Shown here: positions 15,657 to 25,255 of the stretch, piece after piece
Layout: each line of letters begins with the position of its first letter
How positions within the stretch are numbered: the first letter of the stretch is position 1
Source of the DNA: Agaribacillus aureus
GTDB taxonomy: Bacteria > Bacteroidota > Bacteroidia > Cytophagales > Cyclobacteriaceae
NCBI GenBank assembly: GCA_030442055.1
Contig: JAUJEB010000001.1
Coordinates: 1,054,001 to 1,118,000, forward strand
DNA: 64,000 nucleotides
Reading direction: 5' to 3'
Translations under genes and position numbers: made by a program
The notes under the pieces: model-generated
Databases searched by the model: none
What the model saw: the letters and a program-made list of their open reading frames with translations, nothing else
Told to the model about the DNA's origin: nothing

Positions 15657-17480
15657 TTAAGGCACACTTCCCGCCTCCCTGTTAAAGGTGATGGCACTAA
15701 GCGATAAAGGGATGCGCAAGCCAAAAAACCAATAGGCTTTGTCGCGATATACGTTATAGCCAAACCCTCCCTGTAAGTAATCCCTGAACACAGAACCGAC
15801 CAGGCCAAGCCCAATCTCTGGAACATCATCGTGATCAAAATCAAGCGCCGCTACATTGAGACCAATTCCCGGGTTGAAGGTACGGTTATAACCCATGCTT
15901 TTCCTGGATCCTTTTTTCAATAAGATGCTATATGAGGCCGACAGTTGGAATTTGCTATCTACGGTCTCCGATTCCGGGAGATCTGCAAAGATTAACCCTA
16001 CTACTGTTTTGATATGAGGCAACAGCTGAAATAACCTAAATCGCCGATGTTCCAAAACTTGTCTTTGCCGGGTACTATCGCCTGCAGCAATTCGCACAAG
16101 AATTTTATCGCCGGATTGCCTTCTTCCAGTCTTGGTAAGGGTAAATTCCGTTTTATCGGGTAAGCCGTCAATATCAAATTTGAATACCTCCTCACTTAAT
16201 TCCAACGCCGCCTCATTCAATTTCTTGAATCCGGTTAATTCCGTAAAAAGCGCTTTCGCCTTATTTATCAAATCCTTGATTCCCGTTTCCAAAAGTTCCG
16301 AGCAATGGACGATCGTATTACCCAGGTCATTAACTGCCAATCGTATGGCACTGGAACCTGTCTCGAAGCGACTGGCAAAATCCGTTCTCAAGTTTTTGGC
16401 CCGCTCAATAAGTTCTTCGGTCCTATTTTTAATTTGAGAGAGGTCGTCGTTGGTTTGAATTAAAAATGCAGTTGAGGAAGTGGTGAGGCTTCCTGTTTGG
16501 TACTTATTTTTCAGCCCTTTCAGAAAATCTACATAGCCTGTTATCTGCGATTTCAGGTCTTTTACGTCTCCTTTGGCAATGGCTTGTTGCTGTGTTAGTT
16601 CGTTATCTAAATTGTCAAGCCGTCCGCGAATGCTATCAGCACATTGGTTAAAGGTATCAATGATCTCCCTGATCATTTCGGGAGTGGTGAGTTGAATGTT
16701 TCTCAAAGCCCCCTTAAAACTGTTGCCATTAAAATTATTTGCCAAATGCTCAATGGATCTTAATGTTTCTTTTTGCTCCTGAGATAGATTTATGTTCCAG
16801 CGCTCTACCACAAATGCCTCACCTTCCGGATATTCGTCGAACCCTGGCAAATGAATAGGAGCGGTTGTCTTTCGTGTGTCCACCCAGGCACCGAGTTGTA
16901 CAAAAACACCGTGGTTTCTGGCAATAGAATCCAATGCAGCTTTTAATGCCATTGCTTCCTGTAATGCGCCGTCAAATAAAATACGGTAAGTTCCTGCCGT
17001 GCCTGCCTCCCTTGGAATGTTTGCCAGCTGTGAATTAAAAGTCTCCCTGAGCCTGGAACCTGGTGTCGCCAGGTTTATCAATCTTAAGGCGGGATCGCCT
17101 ATTCTTCGAAATACCGGTTGCAGCGTTTTACTATCCCGCAGGCTATCGGGAGTACGGGACCAGCTTAGCAGGGAATCCTGTAAGGGCGCTAATGCCGCCA
17201 AACCGTCTACTGCGATATTTTGCAGGACAGAAATTCTGTTTATGATCTCAGCAGACAAAGGGGTTACGTCCAGTTGGGCAAACAAGACCTTTCGCAACGC
17301 ATCTTTATCGATTGTTATCTCTACACGGCTGTTAATATCAAAAGCTGCTATCTGTCTCAAAGAATCGGCTACCACACGATCGTCATCGTCATATTCCGTA
17401 AATTTCAATATAGATTGACCAGATGCCTGAGAGAAGACCAATAGGGAAACACCTAACATTACCAGAAAAAAATACCTCAT
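15657..17480 (-). CDS. Hypothetical exported protein with coiled-coil-like middle
   Basis: I do not recognise the family. The 607-residue protein has a signal peptide (MRYFFLVMLGVSLLVFSQ, cleavage near ASGQ). A long helical, charged middle (about residues 240-420) has heptad-like stretches, and the C-terminal ~120 residues alternate beta strands with glycines and aromatics, ending in a short barrel- or sandwich-like region. It overlaps the 130-codon gene before it by 4 bp (ATGA), so translation is coupled. With the CHAP protein downstream this looks like a three-gene unit. Envelope location is inferred; no function is proposed. Confidence 0.7.
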   Translation of the reverse strand: MRYFFLVMLGVSLLVFSQASGQSILKFTEYDDDDRVVADSLRQIAAFDINSRVEITIDKDALRKVLFAQLDVTPLSAEIINRISVLQNIAVDGLAALAPLQDSLLSWSRTPDSLRDSKTLQPVFRRIGDPALRLINLATPGSRLRETFNSQLANIPREAGTAGTYRILFDGALQEAMALKAALDSIARNHGVFVQLGAWVDTRKTTAPIHLPGFDEYPEGEAFVVERWNINLSQEQKETLRSIEHLANNFNGNSFKGALRNIQLTTPEMIREIIDTFNQCADSIRGRLDNLDNELTQQQAIAKGDVKDLKSQITGYVDFLKGLKNKYQTGSLTTSSTAFLIQTNDDLSQIKNRTEELIERAKNLRTDFASRFETGSSAIRLAVNDLGNTIVHCSELLETGIKDLINKAKALFTELTGFKKLNEAALELSEEVFKFDIDGLPDKTEFTLTKTGRRQSGDKILVRIAAGDSTRQRQVLEHRRFRLFQLLPHIKTVVGLIFADLPESETVDSKFQLSASYSILLKKGSRKSMGYNRTFNPGIGLNVAALDFDHDDVPEIGLGLVGSVFRDYLQGGFGYNVYRDKAYWFFGLRIPLSLSAITFNREAGSVP

Positions 17481-17869
17481 ACTATATCGGACTCAGCTTT
17501 AATAAAAGATTCTAAAATTCGAGACATATCCGGTTCCGGGTCGGTAGTCAATATCAAATCTCTCACCGTATCAGAGAAAGACAGGGAAAATGCCAGTGCA
17601 TTCTGAAAGTTTGCCACCAGTTGCATGTTATTTTGCAATAATGCCACGACTTCTTCAATTTGATTAGGTCTTCTTGCCCAGATTACCCATCGGGGTTCGT
17701 CCATCGCGCCGGTCATTTTATCAGCCCGCTGTACCAGCCGCTGGGCGGCATCACTTCTTCCCAGGACTACTAAAAGCACCAGAGGTTCATCAAATATTAA
17801 TTCGGACAGCATATCAATGGCGTCTTTTTTACTATCCGTTGGTAAAATGGTTGTTTTGAAAAGTGACAT
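17477..17869 (-). CDS. Small hypothetical protein coupled to the 607-residue exported protein
   Basis: The 130-residue product is soluble with no signal peptide or transmembrane segment, and I know no family for it. It has a hydrophobic strand (EPLVLLVVLGRSDAAQRL) and an RWVIWARRPNQIEEVVALL stretch suggestive of a small alpha/beta fold. Its stop overlaps the next start by 4 bp, so it should be made together with that exported protein. The 590 bp upstream (17870-18459) holds no convincing gene, only intergenic sequence shared with the divergent gluconolactonase gene. Confidence 0.65.
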   Translation of the reverse strand: MSLFKTTILPTDSKKDAIDMLSELIFDEPLVLLVVLGRSDAAQRLVQRADKMTGAMDEPRWVIWARRPNQIEEVVALLQNNMQLVANFQNALAFSLSFSDTVRDLILTTDPEPDMSRILESFIKAESDIV

Positions 17870-18459
17870 ATTTTATTAGGTTTTGTATTTAATAAGAAAT
17901 TGCCATAGAAAGCCGGTAATCCGGTTATAACCCAGGCCGTGTTATGACTGAAAATGTAAAAATCTATTTTTGTCTTGGGTAACCTGGTTTGGGTGGTAAA
18001 ATTATTTCCATGTGCCGGTAAGTAAATTTGTTTAAAACATCGCAATGGCCCTTCAGCCAATAGTTTTCCCTCCTGTTGTCACCTGTTGCGACGACAATTT
18101 ATAAAATTACCGCCAGGAATAAAATCAACCTATCTGTGATCATTCCATGTTAAAACCTCTCTATCTCGATAACCCGTGACCGCACCTGCCATCAACACCC
18201 GGTTACCTTAGACAGGGATCACTCTTTGCCTTGATGGATTTTAGCTTTAAAGAAGTATTTCGGAATTGTCAACTTTTAATCTTATTCCGCCAAAGTATCA
18301 GCTTTGTCCAGCAGGTACAGCTATAATATACTTAATATAAATCTTCAAAAATCGTAACCCAACCGTTTAAGATGATTAAGTATTTGTACAAAAACAATTG
18401 GTCGATTCCATTTTCGCTCAAATCTCCCTATATTCACCGCTTTATCAAACTGCTTTTTT

Positions 18460-19503
18460 ATGAACAAGCCTACCCTGATTTTCAGCATTCTGTTTTTATT
18501 GCAGGCCTGTAGCTCTCCCAAGCAAAATAAGGATAACGAAGAGCCTAGAGTAGACGAGGTAACAGCCTCCTATCGCACCACCGGATCTGTTGAAAGACTG
18601 CATGATGAAGTTAATCAATTGATTCCGGCCAATGCGCAAATAGAGATTTTAGCAGAGGGTTTCACCTGGTCTGAAGGCCCCTTGTGGCTGGCCGAAGAAA
18701 AAATGCTTGTATTCTCCGATGTTCCAGAAAATACTGTTTACAGCTGGAAGGAAGGGGAAGAAAAAGCCATTTACCTGCAGCCTTCAGGTTATACGGGTCA
18801 AGCTCCAAGAGCAGGAGAAACCGGCTCCAACGGCTTATTATTAAGCCCTGACGGTAAATTGGTATTATGCCAACACGGCGATCGCCGGGTAGCTACTATG
18901 CAGGCGCCGTTGGCGACACCTCAAGCCACATTCTCTACGTTGGCAGATAATTGGGAAGGCAAAAAATTCAACAGTCCAAACGATGCTGCTTTCCATCAAA
19001 ATGGTGATTTATATTTCACAGACCCACCATATGGCTTACCCAAACAGGCAGAAGATACGACCAGGGAAATTGATATTCAAGGGGTATACAGGCTGGATAA
19101 AACCGGGTCCACAATTTTATTAACTGATGAACTCACCCGGCCCAATGGTATTGCCTTTTCGCCAGACTATAAAACACTTTATGTCGCCAATTCCGATTCG
19201 AAAAAGGCCATTTGGATGGCCTATGATGTAAAAGAAGATGGCACCTTAGACAACGGAAGGGTCTTCTTTGACGCTACCGACATGACGGCGGAAAGAAAAG
19301 GGCTTCCGGATGGCTTAAAAGTAAATCCAAACGGCTATATTTTTGCCACAGGGCCTGGTGGTGTATTGCTGTTCGACCCAGAAGGAAAGCATTTGGGTAC
19401 TATCTTAACAGGACAAGCTACGGCTAACTGTGCCTTTGACGACGAGTACAATTACTTATACATCACGGCAGATATGTACCTGATGCGTATTAAATTACAA
19501 TAA
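18460..19503 (+). CDS. SMP-30/gluconolactonase-like lipoprotein
   Basis: The 347-residue protein has a lipoprotein signal (LLQACSS). Its mature part is a six-bladed beta-propeller of the SMP-30/gluconolactonase/LRE family: LAEGFTWSEGPLWLAEEKML, NSPNDAAFHQNGDLYFTDPPYGL, LTRPNGIAFSPDYKTLYVANSD and GLPDGLKVNPNGYIFATGPG carry the expected divalent-metal ligands (Glu, Asn, Asp). The family hydrolyses lactones; here a periplasmic sugar-lactone role is likely. Its last 14 bases overlap the end of the convergent membrane-protein gene. Confidence 0.9.
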   Translation: MNKPTLIFSILFLLQACSSPKQNKDNEEPRVDEVTASYRTTGSVERLHDEVNQLIPANAQIEILAEGFTWSEGPLWLAEEKMLVFSDVPENTVYSWKEGEEKAIYLQPSGYTGQAPRAGETGSNGLLLSPDGKLVLCQHGDRRVATMQAPLATPQATFSTLADNWEGKKFNSPNDAAFHQNGDLYFTDPPYGLPKQAEDTTREIDIQGVYRLDKTGSTILLTDELTRPNGIAFSPDYKTLYVANSDSKKAIWMAYDVKEDGTLDNGRVFFDATDMTAERKGLPDGLKVNPNGYIFATGPGGVLLFDPEGKHLGTILTGQATANCAFDDEYNYLYITADMYLMRIKLQ

Positions 19504-19897
19504 CAAAGTACAGATAAAAGCTGGCTGCCAACAAAATCAATTTAAACAACGCTGCCCACAAGTTAGTTTTATTGGGAAACCATTGATGAAGGAGTTTGCC
19601 AATTTCTCCGTCATTCCCCTGATTTAATGCCGGTTTACCAAGCACCAGTACATTAATTAGTGCCGGGTTAATAATAGCGTAGGCTGCCGCCATCAATATC
19701 ACGAGACTTAGCAGTGCCCAACTAAAACTTTCATATCGCAGGGCAATGGCCACGAAAAACAACCAACGCATCGGAGCAATAGCCTGAAACAATATTTTAT
19801 CCGTTTTTTGAAATACGTAATAAATCATCCAGGTTTCTGCCAGGGCGACCAGCAGTAACTCTATAAAAAATCCATATGAATGATACCAGTTAGCCAT
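19490..19897 (-). CDS. Small integral membrane protein, unknown function
   Basis: The 135-residue protein has about four hydrophobic segments (residues 10-27, 40-55, 60-85 and 112-133) and no recognised family motif. Its 3' end overlaps the convergent gluconolactonase gene by 14 bp. It is followed by no terminator on this strand that I can see. Confidence 0.65.
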   Translation of the reverse strand: MANWYHSYGFFIELLLVALAETWMIYYVFQKTDKILFQAIAPMRWLFFVAIALRYESFSWALLSLVILMAAAYAIINPALINVLVLGKPALNQGNDGEIGKLLHQWFPNKTNLWAALFKLILLAASFYLYFVIVI

Positions 19898-19988
19898 TAG
19901 TTATATTGTTTGTTTTCCGGGATATATTTAAGAAAACTAAGGTCAAAATCCAATGACTTTCGCTGGTTCTTTTCTTTTTACGACGGTA

Positions 19989-20807
19989 TTATATCAGGCC
20001 ATTGTTAAAGGCATAATGAAGCATGTTGGTACTTTTGTTCACACCCAGCTTTTCCATAATGTTTCGCCGGTGCGAGTTGACGGTATGAGGACTTATGGAT
20101 AACTCCTGTGCTATTGACCTGCTACTATGACCACTGGCAATCAAGGTGAGAATTTGTTTTTCACGATTACTCAGCAGCACATGTTTTTCTGCTTTGGATT
20201 CTATTGGAGGTGAATCTACCTGATGGCTCCAAAAAAACTGCTCATCCTCCGTGCCAGTGATGGTTAGGGTAACTGTATTCGATTTTTGCCAATGGGAAAT
20301 ATCCGTACAGACACCCACCATGTGTACCACATTACCTTTCTTATCCTGGTTTAATATAGCTTTTTGCAAAAGGATATGGACATATTCCCCGTTAGATTTG
20401 CGCACCCTGAAATCAATACCGATTTTATATTTTTTCCGCAGATTTGGTTGTAAACCACGAATGTACCTCCACGATTCCTTAGCCAGCTCGAACACTGCCT
20501 CGCGATCTTCCGGATGAATGGCATCATAAATAGCATCCCGACTTAATTTCATGAGTTGCTTTTCCGTATAACCCAAAATTCTATCAATATTCTTACTGAT
20601 AAAATGGTAACATTCATGATAACAATCATATATATAGGTAAAATACGGGCCAATGCTCAAAATACTGTCTGGGGCGTAATTTGGGTATAATAGTGAAATG
20701 TAGTCAGGTAAGTTGGGATCAAATGGCTGGTTGCGCCATGAAGGTTCGACACTTTCGACATCAAGCGCATGGCCTGATACCGGTAATTTATCTGCAATAA
20801 AACTCAT
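19989..20807 (-). CDS. PAS domain-LuxR-type transcriptional regulator
   Basis: The 272-residue protein has one PAS fold (about residues 55-170: YHFISKNIDRILGYTEKQL, HPEDREAVFELAKESW, then MVGVCTDISHW). It ends in a LuxR/GerE helix-turn-helix (about 208-272: LSNREKQILTLIASGHSSRS, ISPHTVNSHRRNIMEKLGV). There is no receiver domain or kinase, so the signal is probably a small ligand or redox state sensed by the PAS domain. The target is unknown. Confidence 0.88.
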   Translation of the reverse strand: MSFIADKLPVSGHALDVESVEPSWRNQPFDPNLPDYISLLYPNYAPDSILSIGPYFTYIYDCYHECYHFISKNIDRILGYTEKQLMKLSRDAIYDAIHPEDREAVFELAKESWRYIRGLQPNLRKKYKIGIDFRVRKSNGEYVHILLQKAILNQDKKGNVVHMVGVCTDISHWQKSNTVTLTITGTEDEQFFWSHQVDSPPIESKAEKHVLLSNREKQILTLIASGHSSRSIAQELSISPHTVNSHRRNIMEKLGVNKSTNMLHYAFNNGLI

Positions 20808-21160
20808 GATATAGACTGGTTAGTTAATTCCTTTCCAATGATCTGGTACTTATAATCTAACAATAGCTGGGTAAGGGTGGTTCAAAGTAATGTAAGTTGT
20901 AGAAAGTCGCCGGATAATTCTGATTTTTTTACCCCTCTCCTCCTGTGGCGAGAATACCTTGCTGCACCCTTTAATTTTTATATATAGCTCACCCTTTTTA
21001 CTAAAAATGCTTTTCAATATATTAATTAATACAGCCAAATTCAAGTTATTCGAATTCTGATTAATGATTTAATCTGATATAACAGATAAATTTCACGAAA
21101 AAAAGCCCGCCATCAGGCGGACTTTTTTTAAACTCAACAACTTATATTTTTATCTTTTAC
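20808..21160. other. Intergenic stretch with one bidirectional terminator
   Basis: Apart from the terminator at 21098-21129 I see no gene. A 64-codon minus-strand frame at 20850-21044 has no coding character. The region should hold the promoter of the PAS-LuxR gene. Confidence 0.5.
21098..21129 (-). terminator. Bidirectional intrinsic terminator after the beta-barrel gene
   Basis: The stem CCGCC-atca-GGCGG is flanked by seven A on the left and seven T on the right, so it can act on both strands. It lies 32 bp past the stop of the minus-strand beta-barrel gene. Confidence 0.85.
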
Positions 21161-21844
21161 TTAGAACATATAGCCTACTGATACTTTTGCTACCCGGTTA
21201 AAGACATCAAAACTGTTTCGGTCATCCAAGGAGGTCAAACCAAAATCATAACTGGCGCTAAGGCTGAAGCCATTAGGCAATTTATAACCCAACCCGGCGG
21301 TCATGGCTACGTCCAATTTTCTAAATCCCTCATTGATATCAAGGGCCTGATTGAGTACATTGAACCCCAGTGCTCCCGCTTCAACATTCAACTTATTTGA
21401 GGCAAGATAAGATAGCTGAGGACCGGCGAAAATGTTGAAACCCTCATTAACATAATACTTTGCAACGATCGGCATGTCAATGTAATGCGCTCTGTTGGTA
21501 ATGGTGGCATTGACGTTTAACAGGTCTATGATACCTGGCAGATTTTCGGGAAGTCGCCCTTTTACTCTAATACCTTTTTGAGAATATAGCAATGCAGGTT
21601 CAATTACCAAGCCACCTCCAACGGGAATTTCCATAAATGATCCCACATGGAAACCGAAATTGGGATTGGTTTCAAACACATTGGTCAATGATACCAGGTC
21701 TGTGATAGTAGCCGCGGCGTCTCCACCCCAATCGGAAACATTCAAGCCGGCTTTAAATCCATATTTTATGTTGTCCTGAGCCTGCAAATTTGGTAATGAT
21801 AAGGTAGCAGTTATGATAATGGCTAATAATATCTTTTTCATCAT
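21161..21844 (-). CDS. Outer-membrane beta-barrel protein (porin/OmpW-like family)
   Basis: The 227-residue protein has a signal peptide (MMKKILLAIIITATLSLPNLQAQ). The rest is amphipathic beta-strands typical of the Bacteroidota outer-membrane beta-barrel domain: YGFKAGLNVSDWGG at the start, GFHVGSFMEIPVGGGLVIEP, YVNEGFNIFAGPQLSYL, and a terminal strand VAKVSVGYMF ending in Phe. This is an eight-strand barrel of unknown function. The ATG at 21841 (MKK) is an equally good start. Confidence 0.88.
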   Translation of the reverse strand: MMKKILLAIIITATLSLPNLQAQDNIKYGFKAGLNVSDWGGDAAATITDLVSLTNVFETNPNFGFHVGSFMEIPVGGGLVIEPALLYSQKGIRVKGRLPENLPGIIDLLNVNATITNRAHYIDMPIVAKYYVNEGFNIFAGPQLSYLASNKLNVEAGALGFNVLNQALDINEGFRKLDVAMTAGLGYKLPNGFSLSASYDFGLTSLDDRNSFDVFNRVAKVSVGYMF

Positions 21845-22592
21845 TTTAAGGTTAATTTTGATTTAGTGTTTCAGGTTATTTTTCAATCTATCTTATCAAA
21901 AAACCGTGCCAAAAATATTTTCCTTTCCAGATCCAACTAAAAAAATCTCAGAAAAACAAAGTTCAAATAATTGACTATCAATTATTTATATCTAATGCAA
22001 AAAATTAAAACTGTCTATTTATGACCCTGTAGGCATGATTTTTTACTTTATTCAGGGATGAAAGGTTCAGAAAAAAATACCCGGTTATCGCATTATTAGA
22101 ATGCTAATATTTTTTTCGGAATTGATAAAATTTTGGATTATTACTAAAATAATCAGTCATAAATTAAAAGGTCGTATATTTTCAGGGCCCCTCTTTTATC
22201 TTAACCTGAAATATGTAAAATTTGTAATAAGCGAATTGGAAATTATATAACAGATAGCTGACTAAAACACTGATAAAAACAAATAAAAAGATTCTAAATC
22301 CCTGGAAAAAATAAACATTCGTAAAACCTAAAAAAAATTATCAACATTACAATCCAGGTACAGTTTAAGTTATTATTTCTCATACTTTTATTCTCATAGT
22401 TGCCATTAAGCCTTTCACCTCTGAAAGGCTTTTTTGATGTATAAACACTTGCCCGGAGGTAGGAAAGGTGCATAAGGATGACAGCCACGTCTACAGGAGG
22501 GGCACTTACATTATATGCTTATACACCAATAATTGACGGCATAAAATGAGGATATAAATTCAACTAGTTGGCGGCTGACACCGGCAGGAAAC
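21845..22592. other. 748-bp AT-rich gap with an orphan terminator
   Basis: No convincing protein gene. The minus-strand 64-codon frame at 22294-22488 crosses the terminator at 22408-22436 and is likely spurious; its last 29 codons (MRNNNLNCTWIVMLIIFF...) would form a hydrophobic peptide, but nothing supports it. The terminator faces + while both flanking genes face -, so a small + strand RNA is possible. Confidence 0.4.
22408..22436 (+). terminator. Intrinsic terminator without an upstream gene
   Basis: AAGCCTTTC (22408-22416) pairs perfectly with GAAAGGCTT (22423-22431), with a 6-base loop and a T run after it. No + strand gene ends nearby. Confidence 0.7.
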
Positions 22593-24452
22593 TTAATCAA
22601 GCTCAAACTCTTCCTGCCAGTTGGAATCGTCTTTTATCTTTTCTTGTTCTTTTTTATCAAATACGTAGTTGCCTAACACGAGATAATCCATCTCCGTTCT
22701 CATAAAGCAGCGATAGCCATCTTCCGGAGTACATACGATAGGCTCTCCTCTGACGTTGAAACTGGTATTCACCAATAGCCCATATCCGGTCTTTTCCTTG
22801 AATTTGTTAATGAGGTTCCAATATCGGGGATTAACGTCCCTGCTAACGCTCTGAACACGCGCGGAATAATCTATATGGGTAATAGAAGGTATATCGGAGC
22901 GTAGATGGTAAAGCCTGTCATACATTTCAAGGTCATTATAACCTTCCGGTTCCGGTGTCTTTCTTTTTTCATTGACGGGAACCACCAACAGCATATAGGG
23001 TGATTTTGTGGGGAGTTCAAAATACTCCTGAATATCTTCTTCAATAACCGAAGGCGCAAATGGACGAAAGCCTTCGCGGTATTTTATCTTCAGGTTCATT
23101 TTTTTCTGCATCTCAGGGTTTCTGGCGTCCCCAATAATGCTTCTGTTCCCAAGTGCCCGGGGCCCGTATTCCATTCTGCCCTGAAACCATCCCACCACAT
23201 TGCCTTCGGCTAAAATATCCGAAATTCGTTCGTACAATTGATTGTCATCTTCAAAATAATGGTATTTGGCGCCACTTTTTCTGGCCACTTTCTCAATATC
23301 CCTGGCTGAAAAATCAGGTCCCAGATAAGCGCCTTTCATGGCATCCTGGCCAGTTACAGCATTTCTTTCTTCTCCCTTCCAGATATGCCAGGCAGCCAGC
23401 GCCGCGCCAAGTGCCCCTCCCGCATCGCCGGCGGCAGGCTGGATCCAGATGTCATCAAAAATACCGGATTTTAACAGTTTGCCATTTGATACGCAATTCA
23501 GCGCTACACCACCCGCCAATACAATATTCCGGCTATTTGTTAATTCCTGGGTAGTTTTGGCCAGCCTGAGCACAACGTCCTCGGTAATCATCTGAATAGC
23601 CAGGGCAAGATTCATATATTCCTGCGTCAAATTTGACTCCGGCTTACGTATGGGAATTCCTAAAACCTGCTCCCATTTTTTATCCTTCGCCATTTTAAGC
23701 CCCGTAGCATAATCAAAGTAGGCCATATTCAGCAATATGGATCCATCTTCCCGCATATCGACAAAGTGCTCCAGTATTTTCTTCTTAAACGTTATGGTTT
23801 GCTCCGCCTGCGGGTTGCCATAGGGTGCCAGACCCATTAACTTGTACTCACCACTATTTACTTTAAAACCGCAGTAATAAGTAAAAGCAGAGTACAACAG
23901 TCCTAATGAGTGAGGAAAATCCAATTCTCTCAATATCTGGATCTCTTTCCCTTTTCCATGTCCAATGGTGGTGGTTGCCCATTCCCCTACGCCGTCCAGG
24001 GTAAGGATGGCCGCTTCCTCAAAAGGTGACGGATAAAATGCACTGGCAGCGTGAGAGAGATGATGTTCCGGAAATAATACGGGTACCTTTTTATCGCCCA
24101 ATTTCGCTAATTCATCATTGAGCATTTTTTTCATAAAAAGCTTCTCCTTGATCCAGACCGGCATGGCGGATAGAAAACTTATCAATCCCTTGGGAACAAA
24201 CGAGTGGTAGGTCTCCAGCAAGCGCTCAAATTTAATATAAGGCTTGTCATAAAACGCCACCGCCGTAAGATCGTTATAGGCAATGCCTGCCTCGTCTAAA
24301 ACATATTTGGCCGCGTTAATAGGAAAAGAAGGATCGTGCTTTTTGCGGGTGAACCTCTCCTCATGAGCTGCCGCAATAATTTCTCCATCCACAAGGATAG
24401 CAGCAGCACTATCATGGTAATATGCTGAAATACCTAGTATTGCCTTTGGCAT
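22593..24452 (-). CDS. Carbamoyltransferase (NodU/CmcH/HypF-C family)
   Basis: The 619-residue enzyme starts MPKAILGISAYYHDSAAAIL. It has the N-terminal metal/ATP-binding ASKHA half (PEHHLSHAASAFYPSPFEEA, LTLDGVGEWATT, LAGGVALNCVSNGKLL) and the C-terminal carbamoyl-transfer half (GRMEYGPRALGNRSIIGDAR, FRPFAPSV, TSFNVRGEPIVCTPEDGYRCF). The family moves a carbamoyl group from carbamoyl phosphate to a hydroxyl of a sugar, antibiotic or lipid. It is the last gene of a tight operon with the DUF5989 and SxtJ genes. That trio is recurrent and suggests modification of a membrane-linked glycan or metabolite (inference). Confidence 0.93.
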   Translation of the reverse strand: MPKAILGISAYYHDSAAAILVDGEIIAAAHEERFTRKKHDPSFPINAAKYVLDEAGIAYNDLTAVAFYDKPYIKFERLLETYHSFVPKGLISFLSAMPVWIKEKLFMKKMLNDELAKLGDKKVPVLFPEHHLSHAASAFYPSPFEEAAILTLDGVGEWATTTIGHGKGKEIQILRELDFPHSLGLLYSAFTYYCGFKVNSGEYKLMGLAPYGNPQAEQTITFKKKILEHFVDMREDGSILLNMAYFDYATGLKMAKDKKWEQVLGIPIRKPESNLTQEYMNLALAIQMITEDVVLRLAKTTQELTNSRNIVLAGGVALNCVSNGKLLKSGIFDDIWIQPAAGDAGGALGAALAAWHIWKGEERNAVTGQDAMKGAYLGPDFSARDIEKVARKSGAKYHYFEDDNQLYERISDILAEGNVVGWFQGRMEYGPRALGNRSIIGDARNPEMQKKMNLKIKYREGFRPFAPSVIEEDIQEYFELPTKSPYMLLVVPVNEKRKTPEPEGYNDLEMYDRLYHLRSDIPSITHIDYSARVQSVSRDVNPRYWNLINKFKEKTGYGLLVNTSFNVRGEPIVCTPEDGYRCFMRTEMDYLVLGNYVFDKKEQEKIKDDSNWQEEFELD

Positions 24453-24466
24453 GAATAAAAATCAGT

Positions 24467-24616
24467 TTAAAATAACGTATAAATAAAAGGTGCAATGGCG
24501 GAGCCACTAGTAAAAATAATTAATACACCAAATAATAGGAGGATGACTATTAAGGGTAATAGCCAGAACTTTTTTCTTTCTTTTAAGAATCCCCATAAAT
24601 CTTTTAAAAATTCCAT
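24467..24616 (-). CDS. DUF5989-type small membrane protein
   Basis: This 49-codon gene starts at the ATG at 24616 and ends with TAA at 24467. The product opens MEFLKDLWGFLKERKKFW, continues with one hydrophobic segment (about 19-37) and ends SGSAIAPFIYTLF, which I recognise as the DUF5989 pattern found next to NodU-type carbamoyltransferases. Spacing is 15 bp from the SxtJ gene and 14 bp to the carbamoyltransferase, so it is inside the operon. It is short enough to be missed by automated calling. Function unknown. Confidence 0.85.
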   Translation of the reverse strand: MEFLKDLWGFLKERKKFWLLPLIVILLLFGVLIIFTSGSAIAPFIYTLF

Positions 24617-24631
24617 ATGCGTATAATAATA

Positions 24632-25039
24632 TTAATAAGGTTTTTCGAGATCTTTAGCTATAAAAGTGTGATTTCTTACCTTCATTACCGATTCATTTCC
24701 CCTTTTCCAATGTTTGAGCAACATAGGATCTTTGCCTGAAACCCGCCTTAGGAAACCAATGGGAACTACCACAATAAAAAAAACAATACTGAGAAGCACC
24801 TTTGACATTACAGATCCCAGAAGATTGGATAACCCAAACCATACTATGGCAATCGGATAATAGATTTTAGGAACAATCATATTTACCAACAAAGCGATAG
24901 TGGCTATGTGATAGTACAAAACATCTTTGGTAAAATACCCAACAAGTAACAGGATTAGCATCATAGCCATACCCGTATCCTTGCATTGATCTTTGCTCAT
25001 GTTGGTATCAAATAAACTAGTTTTATCTGTTTTTGCCAT
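24632..25039 (-). CDS. SxtJ-family membrane protein
   Basis: The start at 25039 (MAKTDKTSLFDTNMSKDQCK) gives 135 residues; an upstream start at 25075 adds 12 unlikely residues. The protein has three or four hydrophobic segments (about 25-40, 45-60 and 70-105) and a polar C-terminus. The name comes from the saxitoxin cluster, where SxtJ sits beside a carbamoyltransferase as here. The role is unknown; a membrane partner of the carbamoyltransferase is a reasonable inference. Confidence 0.75.
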   Translation of the reverse strand: MAKTDKTSLFDTNMSKDQCKDTGMAMMLILLLVGYFTKDVLYYHIATIALLVNMIVPKIYYPIAIVWFGLSNLLGSVMSKVLLSIVFFIVVVPIGFLRRVSGKDPMLLKHWKRGNESVMKVRNHTFIAKDLEKPY

Positions 25040-25255
25040 AATATTTAATGCCAGAATGATGTCGAATAACAACACCCCCTATTCAAAATCAAAAATGGAT
25101 TATTAACGCCTGCTAATAGGAAGACAAAGAAATGAAAATTAATCAAATAAGGCAAGAAATTTAATTATTTTAATTTTAAATTATATATTTTGAAGATGCA
25201 CCCATAGTACAAAAGTAAAGCAAGTGGGGTAAAACACTATAAAAATTCGCATCAT

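Noticed and set aside
22294-22488. 64-codon minus frame
   Set aside because: It is read through a + strand terminator hairpin, is not conserved in character, and has no ribosome site or promoter.
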